A stretch of DNA of 5,002 nucleotides from the NCBI GenBank assembly GCA_006226895.1, contig SBFN01000092.1:1-5002 (forward strand), in the 5' to 3' direction. Of this stretch, positions 1 to 5,002 are shown in pieces. The notes under the pieces were generated by a model. It had not been told where the DNA came from. It worked only from the letters and a program-made list of their open reading frames with translations, and searched no databases. The translations under genes were made by a program, and so were the position numbers. The stretch comes from Deltaproteobacteria bacterium. GTDB lineage: Bacteria; Desulfobacterota; Desulfuromonadia; Desulfuromonadales; BM103. Positions within the stretch are counted from its first letter, which is position 1; each line of letters opens with the position of its first letter.

Positions 1-119
1 TCCTGCTGCTTACTTCGATTCTGCGTGCGCCCATAGCTGCCGCTGCCATTTGCCGAGTCGTACAGGCTGGCATGGATATTTTCAAAATCCCAGTAGACCG
101 CGACGGTTTCTTTTCCCAT
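1..119 (-). CDS. NYN-domain (LabA/DUF88-like) protein, N-terminal fragment
   Basis: The first 39 codons of a gene that runs off the left edge. The protein starts MGKETVAVYWDFENIH. A short hydrophobic beta strand leading into an Asp (D11), then F-E-N (N14), is the typical opening of NYN domains, which have a PIN-like nuclease fold. In that family this Asp is one of the acidic metal-binding residues, and members are thought to be RNA-processing nucleases or regulators. The next residues (about 20-39) are Ser/Gly/Asn-rich and look like a loop. The start is supported by GGGAGGG on the minus strand, with its GGAGG core at 125-129, five bases before the ATG. The gene is divergent from the TraB-like gene across a 554-bp gap, so the two probably have separate promoters. 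The family call rests on one motif; substrate and function cannot be judged from this fragment. Confidence 0.7.
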   Translation of the reverse strand, partial: MGKETVAVYWDFENIHASLYDSANGSGSYGRTQNRSKQQ

Positions 120-673
120 CGTTCCCTCCCGTTTCACACCGTTAACTGCATCAGAACCTAGTCGTAAATCTATTGCAACCTGCTTGAAAGAAGATCCTCA
201 AACGCCACCTTAATGATTTCGCTTCCCTATCATCATAGCAGATACAAGTTCGATTACCTTAATCTTTTGGCGGCATTACCGTTTTTCGAATCGCCTTTTT
301 CGGCACAAAAATGACCGCAGAACGGGCTCGCATATTGCCTAAGCTTGATCGATGAAAGATTATGAACAGGAACGGTGCGGCCGTCGCTGCCAGAGACGCG
401 AGGAGATTTCTCTTGACAAGGATCGAATCGGCTTGCATGCGCTGCTTTATAAAAACAACACCGACATACCTGATTGAGGCATAACAAGCTTTTAAGATGT
501 GGCACTCTTCTCATGATGTCCTTGAAAACAGCTGGCAGTTCTTGAATTTTGAGCCCGTGATCTCGGAAATTATTTCCCTAAAAACCTGAAAGGTGAGTTC
601 TTTTGTTCATTTTGCAAGGAAAACGATTTAGACTGAACCTTTACGATTACTTCTGACCATCTAAGGACTTTCA
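120..673. other. Divergent intergenic region, no convincing gene
   Basis: This 554-bp stretch separates the starts of two divergent genes and is AT-richer than the coding DNA around it. It must contain the upstream control regions of both. I see no tRNA, rRNA or recognisable riboswitch. Short open frames exist on both strands: an 86-codon minus frame at 254-514 and small plus frames at 213-314, 311-355, 352-477 and 497-589. None has a recognisable product. The small plus frames lack good Shine-Dalgarno sites, and the minus frame uses rare-type codons (AGA, AGG, TTA) and has an odd Cys-rich composition. The 8-bp word ACCTTAAT occurs twice, at 207-214 and 256-263. A TTGACA at 413-418 has no partner -10 at normal spacing. 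Confidence 0.6.
150..178 (-). promoter_or_regulatory. Possible sigma-70-type promoter for the NYN gene
   Basis: On the minus strand TTGCAA (173-178) is separated by 17 bases from TCTGAT (150-155), each matching the sigma-70 consensus at four of six positions, about 30 bases before the NYN start codon. A second candidate lies further upstream: an extended -10, TGC-TATGAT, at 232-240 without a good -35. Both are weak matches in AT-rich DNA, and which one is used, if either, is a guess. Confidence 0.22.
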
Positions 674-1906
674 ATGCGTCGTTTCGCAAACGTTTATATT
701 GTTCTCTTCCTGGTTGACGCTGCCCTCTCCTTGCTCGACGAACTCCTTCAGGCGGCCGCTTCGCCCCTGGCATTTTTGACGGAGATACGGTTCCTGGTCG
801 CCTACGTCGTGATCACCCTCTCCATGATCTTTTATGCATGCCTCGGCATCGACCGACGTCTGCCAAAACGCGTCTTTCTGCCATTAACCCTGTTTGCCTC
901 CTGGAGCGCTCTGGCCATGTGGCCGCTCTCGGGGTTCGTCGCCCGTGAAGCTTTTGGGCTGACGGCGGCCATCAGCCAGGTTGTGATCGGCGCGATTGCC
1001 ATCATTCTGCTGCGTGGCCTTGGCGGTCGAAACCTGCTGACAGAAGAGCAGTTCGAGGCTCCGATGTTCAGCCTGCGCAACACCCTCGGCTTTACCGCCA
1101 TCAACCTGCTGCTCACTCCTTTTGTCCTGATTTATACGGGCCTGGCCGTAACCAGCTATTACCTCGAAGAGCAGACCGCCGGTTTTCTACGTCTCAGCCC
1201 GGTCGGCTTTCACATGACCGAGCGCAGCTATCACCTCGAAAAGAAGGAGATTCGCCTGGCGGGAATGATGCACATCGGCAAAGAGGAGTACTACGAAGAT
1301 TTGGCCAAGTCGATACCGACGGAAGGGACCATCATCCTCGCCGAAGGTGTGACCGACCAGGATCGTTTGCTGGAGAGCCAGTTCAATTACAGCAAACTGG
1401 CCGGGCTTATTGGCTTGACCTCCCAGGACAAGATGAGGCTCAATGGCAACGCGGTGAAACTGGACGGCCTTGGCGTAGCCGGCCAGGTGATCCGCGAAAC
1501 GGGCAAACCGGATATCGCCAACGCGGATATTGACCTCAACCGTTTTGAACCGAAAACAATCGAATTTCTCAATGCCCTCGGCCGTAGCCTGTTCAGTGAC
1601 AAACCTCTCGCAGAAGGACTTGTCGATTACAACCTCTGGATCGAGGAAAATATGACGGAAGAGGGAATCGCCGGGGTTATGGCCGACATTCTCGACAAGC
1701 GTAACGATGCTGTCATTGCAGGCATGGTTCAGACTTTAAAACGCTACGACACCATCATTATTCCCTGGGGGGCGATGCATATGCCGGCGATCGAAGCGGC
1801 CGTTCTGGAGCAGGGGTTTGCTCCCGGCAAAACACAGGAACGTTTAAGCCTTGATTTCCGCACCATCCCCTATGGAGACTTGTGGCAGAAGTGGTCTGAG
1901 CGGTGA
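674..1906 (+). CDS. Membrane protein with C-terminal TraB/TIKI-like domain
   Basis: A 410-residue protein in two parts. Residues about 5-25, 38-58, 67-90, 95-115 and 138-162 are hydrophobic and predict about five membrane passes. From about residue 175 the chain is soluble and resembles the TraB/PrgY, GumN and TIKI superfamily. It has a strand ending G-M-M-H (197-200), then ILAEG with Glu 224, a helix with R343-N344, and near the end PWGAMHMPAIE (364-374). A first GxxH, a Glu, an R-N helix and a second GxxH followed by a glycine-rich turn and helix are the recurring landmarks of that superfamily. Some members (TIKI) are metal-dependent proteases; many bacterial ones have no known substrate. 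The start is supported by AAGGA at 663-667, six bases before ATG. The gene stands alone, divergent from the NYN gene and convergent with the ATPase operon. The membrane part is plain from the sequence, the superfamily call is by motif, and function is unknown. Confidence 0.6.
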   Translation: MRRFANVYIVLFLVDAALSLLDELLQAAASPLAFLTEIRFLVAYVVITLSMIFYACLGIDRRLPKRVFLPLTLFASWSALAMWPLSGFVAREAFGLTAAISQVVIGAIAIILLRGLGGRNLLTEEQFEAPMFSLRNTLGFTAINLLLTPFVLIYTGLAVTSYYLEEQTAGFLRLSPVGFHMTERSYHLEKKEIRLAGMMHIGKEEYYEDLAKSIPTEGTIILAEGVTDQDRLLESQFNYSKLAGLIGLTSQDKMRLNGNAVKLDGLGVAGQVIRETGKPDIANADIDLNRFEPKTIEFLNALGRSLFSDKPLAEGLVDYNLWIEENMTEEGIAGVMADILDKRNDAVIAGMVQTLKRYDTIIIPWGAMHMPAIEAAVLEQGFAPGKTQERLSLDFRTIPYGDLWQKWSER

Positions 1907-1922
1907 AATGAGAACTCTGGAA

Positions 1923-2033
1923 TTTAGCGCAAAGGCGCAAAGCTAAAAAAAGGGCGCTAAAAAACCCTTTGAAAGATTGGATTGGTTTATCCTTTACGTC
2001 TTTCTTGGTTTTTCTTGGCGTCTTTGCGTTAAA
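1923..2033. repeat. Imperfect inverted-repeat element, CGCAAAG family
   Basis: A 111-bp element fills most of the spacer between the two convergent genes. Its ends are inverted copies: the left arm, starting at 1923, reads TTTAGCGCAAAGGCGCAAAG, and the reverse complement of the right arm (2014-2033) reads TTTAACGCAAAGACGCCAAG. The arms match at 17 of 20 positions. The left arm holds two tandem CGCAAAG units; beside the right arm TTTCTTGG is repeated in tandem (2001-2008 and 2011-2018). Translation of the minus strand gives an FNAKTPRK-type peptide, a false reading I recall seeing often over dispersed repeats in environmental and deltaproteobacterial genomes. It looks like a non-coding palindromic interspersed repeat or very small MITE-like element. 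No target-site duplication is evident. Copy number cannot be judged from one window. Confidence 0.6.
1945..1970 (-). terminator. Possible intrinsic terminator of the ATPase operon
   Basis: Read on the minus strand, AAAGGG (1970-1965), a 10-base loop and CCCTTT (1954-1949) form a six-pair stem followed directly by four more T (1948-1945). It lies about 80 bases after the subunit D stop, inside the inverted-repeat element. The stem is short and only half GC, so on its own it is weak. The outer arms of the repeat could form a longer hairpin around it. No equally good hairpin plus T-run reads in the plus direction for the TraB-like gene. Confidence 0.4.
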
Positions 2034-2048
2034 CAACAACCTCCCTGT

Positions 2049-2666
2049 TCACTCCGCATAACTCTTAAAACGTTTCAGTCGAAAATAAGTTTCCCGCTCC
2101 CTTTCCGCCAGATACTGACTCATGGCGTGGATATCCAGACGTAGCTCCGGTGTAACCCGCTCTTCGAGAATGCGGATTCGGCGAGTCAGGCGCACCAGCT
2201 CTTCGGCGAGGCGCCGGAACTTTCCTTCGAAATTTGCCAACGACAGCATCTCTTCGACAATGCCTTCAAATTCATGAATGGCCTCGTCGAGCCAGGGGGA
2301 GCTGCCGTACATATCGTAGGGCCGTTCATCGAATGTGCGCGCTACGGTTTCATGCATGGTCAGGTCGCGAAAGCGTAAGCCGAGCAGGTTGCCCTCGGCC
2401 ACCTCCACGGCGATCTTGCGGCGGCTGATCGCAGAGAGAGCATCGACCGCAACCGGTCTTTCACGGGCCTTGCTGACCTGCAGTGCGTCGATGGCCCGGG
2501 CATAAGCCTGGCTGACCTCTTCACGGGACTGCATCAACGGCTTGGTGATTTTAAGGAACTCCTTGATCAGCGCCTGGCGCCGGCCTTTGAGAATCGTGGT
2601 GCAGTTGAGAACCGCGTGCAGGCGATCCTTGAGGAGCAGCAGGTTGGTACGGGTCGGCTGAATCAT
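2049..2666 (-). CDS. atpD: V/A-type ATPase subunit D (central shaft)
   Basis: A 205-residue protein of the usual length for V/A-ATPase subunit D, the coiled-coil rotor shaft that turns inside the A3B3 head and links it to the membrane ring. Residues 5-35 ([12 protein letters not shown], then [12 protein letters not shown]) match the family's N-terminal helix, which starts with a T-x-x-NLL motif and carries a later K-x-x-x-D/R-x-AL segment. The C-terminal helix contains [16 protein letters not shown] (160-175), the counterpart of the conserved T-x-R-R-V-N-A-L-E segment. Between them is a shorter globular part (about 70-145) including [13 protein letters not shown]. Most of the chain is charged and helical, as expected for a coiled coil. 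The ATG overlaps the stop of subunit B as ATGA, and GGAGG (2674-2678) sits seven bases before it, so translation is probably coupled to B. It is the last gene of the operon, 142 bp from a convergent gene. Confidence 0.93.
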   Translation of the reverse strand: MIQPTRTNLLLLKDRLHAVLNCTTILKGRRQALIKEFLKITKPLMQSREEVSQAYARAIDALQVSKARERPVAVDALSAISRRKIAVEVAEGNLLGLRFRDLTMHETVARTFDERPYDMYGSSPWLDEAIHEFEGIVEEMLSLANFEGKFRRLAEELVRLTRRIRILEERVTPELRLDIHAMSQYLAERERETYFRLKRFKSYAE

Positions 2667-3987
2667 CGTGCCACCTCCCTGAAATCATCAAGCAGGTCCT
2701 GCGCTGTGTCGAGCGTCTCGACGATACTTCGGCGCTTACTCCCCTGGTGGACGAAGCCGGCCTCAAAACGATCAGCGAAGTCGAGGAGTTTGCGATCTTC
2801 AGCCAGCATACCATCGCGGCCCACCACTGCCTCGAGGCGGCGTAGATCGCAGCCCTTGGCGTAGGTGCGATAAAGCTGATTGGAGAGGTCACGGTGATCG
2901 GAACGGGTTTGTTCCTTGCCTATGCCGTGCTGCATCAGGCGCGACAGGCTCGGCAGCACATCTATCGGTGGGTAAATGCCTTTCTGGTGCAGCTCGCGGG
3001 AGAGCACCAGCTGTCCTTCGGTGATGTAGCCGGTGAGGTCGGGGATCGGATGAGTGATATCGTCTTCCGGCATGGTCACGGTGGGCAGTAGCGTGACCGA
3101 GCCTTTGCGGCCGTGGATTCGCCCGGCGCGCTCATAAAGGGAGGCCAGGTCGGAGTACATATGACCGGGATAGCCACGCCGGCCGGGCAGTTCTTCGCGG
3201 GCGGTCGAAATCTCACGCAGGGCATCACTGTAGTTGGTCATATCGGTGATGATCACCAACACATCCATCTCCTGGCGAAAGGCCAGATCTTCTGCGACGG
3301 TCAGAGCCAGGCGCGGCGCCAGCAGGCGCTCCACCACCGGATCGTCGGCCAGGTTGACAAAGGCGACAAATCGGCTCTGCATATGCTCAAGGGTTTGACG
3401 GTAAAACTGGTACTCGAAGTGAGTCAGGCCAAGAGCGACAAAGACCAGCACGAAGGGGCCGCCATCGGGGAGTCGAGCCTGGTGCAGCAACTGTTCCGTC
3501 ATCTCCCGCGCGGGCAGTCCGGCGCAGGTGAAAATCGGCAATTTCTGACCTTTGACCAGAGTATTCAGCCCGTCGATGGTTGAGAAACCGGTCTCGATAA
3601 ATTCTTCCGGGTGAGCCCGTGCTACCGGGTTGATCGGTGAGCCGATGACCGGCTGACGAAATTCCGGGATGAACATGGGCAGAGCGTCAATCGGCCGGAA
3701 AGAGCCGTCGAAACGCGGCCCAGCACACCGGCGCCGAGCGGAGCACGCATCACCGCATCGCTGAAGTTGACGCTGGTCCGCCTGGTATCCAATCCCTGGG
3801 TGCCGCCAAAGACCTGGATCAGAACCTGGTCGCCAAAGATCTTCAGCACCTCACCCGTAAGAGTCCTGCCGTCAGGAGAGTCGATCCTTACCAGTTCTCC
3901 AAGCCGGGCGGCAAAGACCTTTTTCAGGAAAAGCAGCGGTCCGCGGATAGCGCTGACCGAACGATATTGATGTTCAGCGAGCCGCAT
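2663..3987 (-). CDS. atpB: V/A-type ATPase subunit B, apparent frameshift after codon 92
   Basis: The non-catalytic nucleotide-binding subunit of the A3B3 head. The protein begins [20 protein letters not shown] and reads normally to GAGVLGRV (codon 92). The frame then shifts: uncorrected, it adds 29 unrelated residues and stops at 3622-3624. One extra T in the minus-strand run GTTT (3711-3713) continues it as [18 protein letters not shown] and gives a 441-residue protein of normal family length. In corrected numbering, GLPAREM (156-162) sits where catalytic subunits have the P-loop, as usual for [14 protein letters not shown] (249-261) and LPSLSRLM (345-352, with Arg 350 in the arginine-finger position) are family hallmarks. 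The downstream piece has no Shine-Dalgarno site before its first ATG (3676), so it is not an independent gene. B overlaps A by 14 bp and D by 4 bp. Either a base was lost in sequencing or the gene is broken; the intact remainder favours the former. Confidence 0.9.
3711..3713 (-). other. Site of apparent one-base deletion in subunit B
   Basis: On the minus strand the text reads GGC CGC GTT TCG ACG. With one more T it becomes GGC CGC GTT TTC GAC GGC, encoding the G-R-V-F-D-G expected in subunit B. The short T run (AAA on the plus strand) is where a lost base best restores the family sequence. No canonical -1 slippery heptamer lies across it. Confidence 0.8.
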
Positions 3988-5002
3988 TGGCAGCCTCCTT
4001 GAGCAGGTCATCGAGCAGGGCGCCTTCATCCAGGGCAGCAGAGAGTTGATCATGTTCAGCAACCAGCGTGGTGATGCTCTCAATCGTGCTTTTGGGAGCG
4101 GCAAAAGCGTCTTCGGTGAAACTGTTCTGGCAGAGAAAGTCGAGGCGAATTTTTTCGGCGGTGCGCATCAACAGGCGATCACCATCCTGCAATCCTTCCA
4201 TGCCAACCACCTCTGCCACCTCGCGCAAGGCATCTTCGCGCTGCAAAATATCGCGGCAGCGCGCCTGCAGCTTGGCCCACTCTTCATGCTCTTCAACAAA
4301 ATGAGCCATGGCGGTGTCGCTGTAGAGGGAAAAGCTCTGGGTCCAGTTGATCGCCGGGAAATGGCGTCTATGGGCCAACTGCGTATCAAGCATATAGAGG
4401 GCGCCGGACACGCGCAGGCAAGCCTGCGTGACCGGTTCTGCGAAGTCGGCCCCCGGCGGCGACACCGCCAGAATCATGCTCAGCGAGCCCTGTTCCCCCG
4501 AGAGGGTTTGCACTACGCCGGCCCGTTCGATAAATCCGGACAGACGCGAGCCGAGGTAGGTCGGATAACCATCTTCGCCGGGCATTTCTTCGAGCGCCGA
4601 AGAGATTTCGCGCAAGGCTTCGGCCCATCGCGACAGGCTGTCGGCGAGGAACAGGACATCGAGCCCCATATCACGATAATACTCCGCCATGGTCACTGCG
4701 GTGAAGATCGAAGACTCGCGCGCGGCAACCGGCATATTGGACGTATTGGCGACGATGATGGTGCGCTCCTTGAGCGGTCGCTTGGTGCGAGGATCCTCAA
4801 GCTCGCCAAACTCGTCAAGCAATCCGGCCATCTCGTTGCCGCGTTCACCGCAGCCGACATAAACCACCACGTCGACATCGGCAAACTTGGCTATCGTCTG
4901 CTCAAGCACGGTTTTGCCGGTGCCAAAGCCACCCGGCACCATGGCGATTCCTCCCTTCAGCAAAGGAAAGAGGAAGTCAAGGCAGCGCTGACCGGTTACC
5001 AG
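3974..5002 (-). CDS. atpA: V/A-type ATPase catalytic subunit A, C-terminal part
   Basis: The last 342 residues of the catalytic subunit, which is normally close to 580-590 residues; the N-terminal part lies beyond the right edge. The frame is open to the last base ([15 protein letters not shown]), so no start codon is in the window. Counting from the window edge: Walker A P-loop GGFGTGKT at 24-31, GCGERGNE at 50-57 with the glutamate expected to activate the attacking water, Walker B-region strand LFLADS at 117-122, [13 protein letters not shown] at 181-193 and RRHFPAINW at 212-220. The rest is the helical C-terminal domain. A binds and hydrolyses (or makes) ATP in alternation with B, driving rotation of subunit D and ion transport. 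The motif usually written ADSTSRW reads ADSLSRW here. The end overlaps the subunit B start by 14 bp. No ion-binding subunit is in view, so H+ or Na+ specificity cannot be judged. Confidence 0.95.
   Translation of the reverse strand: MVTGQRCLDFLFPLLKGGIAMVPGGFGTGKTVLEQTIAKFADVDVVVYVGCGERGNEMAGLLDEFGELEDPRTKRPLKERTIIVANTSNMPVAARESSIFTAVTMAEYYRDMGLDVLFLADSLSRWAEALREISSALEEMPGEDGYPTYLGSRLSGFIERAGVVQTLSGEQGSLSMILAVSPPGADFAEPVTQACLRVSGALYMLDTQLAHRRHFPAINWTQSFSLYSDTAMAHFVEEHEEWAKLQARCRDILQREDALREVAEVVGMEGLQDGDRLLMRTAEKIRLDFLCQNSFTEDAFAAPKSTIESITTLVAEHDQLSAALDEGALLDDLLKEAANAAR
3994..4000 (-). promoter_or_regulatory. Shine-Dalgarno site fixing the subunit B start
   Basis: AAGGAGG on the minus strand, inside the end of subunit A, lies six bases before the ATG at 3987. 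It is a near-perfect ribosome site and decides the start of subunit B, supporting MRLAEHQ over any upstream in-frame start. It also points to coupled translation of A and B. Confidence 0.8.

Noticed and set aside
413..451. TTGACA at 413-418 with TTTATA at 446-451 as a plus-strand promoter
   Set aside because: The spacer is 27 bases, too long for sigma-70, and there is no -10-like word at 16-18 bases.
254..514. 86-codon minus-strand frame in the divergent spacer, with AAGGA four bases before its ATG
   Set aside because: The predicted protein has an odd Cys/Arg/Ser-rich composition, rare-type codons and no recognisable domain, and it lies in AT-richer DNA where promoters are expected. Probably chance.
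499..516. TGGCAC followed by a pyrimidine stretch as a sigma-54 promoter
   Set aside because: The required GC-containing -12 element (TTGCW) is absent; TCAT stands in its place.
497..589. 30-codon plus-strand frame starting MWHSSHDVLEN
   Set aside because: No Shine-Dalgarno site and no known family, and a frame of this length is expected by chance.
582..596. Small hairpin ACCT-GAA-AGGT with a T-run on the minus strand as a terminator
   Set aside because: The stem is only four pairs, and no minus-strand gene ends there for it to terminate.
1758..2039. 93-codon minus-strand frame spanning the repeat and the end of the TraB-like gene
   Set aside because: Its start reads FNAKTPRK, the usual false translation of the CGCAAAG-type repeat, and it runs antisense into a well-supported gene.
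3105..3583. Long plus-strand frames inside the subunit B region
   Set aside because: They are antisense shadows of a highly conserved ATPase gene and have no family resemblance of their own.
3705..3720. Programmed -1 frameshifting in subunit B
   Set aside because: There is no X-XXY-YYZ slippery heptamer at the break, no obvious stimulating structure, and I know of no subunit B made this way. A lost base is simpler.

Overview
The window reads as a chromosomal segment of a Gram-negative bacterium. My best guess is a deltaproteobacterium of the Desulfuromonas/Geobacter type. That rests on the style of the V/A-type ATPase genes, a CGCAAAG-rich palindromic repeat that I associate with such genomes, GC-rich coding DNA and clear purine-rich Shine-Dalgarno sites. 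It is a guess from sequence style, not a taxonomic assignment.

Layout. At the left edge (1-119, minus strand) is the first 39 codons of a NYN-domain (LabA/DUF88-like, PIN-fold) protein. A 554-bp AT-richer divergent intergenic region follows (120-673), with no convincing gene; it should hold the promoters for both flanking genes. At 674-1906 (plus strand) is a 410-residue protein with an N-terminal multi-pass membrane region and a C-terminal domain resembling the TraB/TIKI/GumN superfamily. A 142-bp convergent spacer (1907-2048) contains an imperfect inverted-repeat element and, inside it, a hairpin plus T-run that could terminate the minus-strand operon.

From 2049 to the right edge, all on the minus strand, lie the last three genes of a V/A-type ATPase operon in the order A (5'-truncated by the window), B, D. 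They are tightly packed: A and B overlap by 14 bp, B and D by 4 bp (ATGA), and both B and D have strong Shine-Dalgarno sites, so translational coupling is likely. A is the catalytic nucleotide-binding subunit, B its non-catalytic partner in the A3B3 head, and D the central rotor shaft. The membrane subunits (I/a and K/c), the peripheral stalk (E/G) and C/F are not in view. They must lie upstream (right of the window) or elsewhere, since D is followed only by the repeat/terminator and a convergent gene.

The main anomaly is in subunit B: the frame breaks after codon 92, and one extra T in a run of three restores a typical 441-residue protein. This is either a sequencing error or a real lesion. 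I did not find a clearly new biological system. The items most worth a second look are the B frameshift, the membrane-fused TraB-like protein, and the inverted-repeat element acting as a gene boundary.
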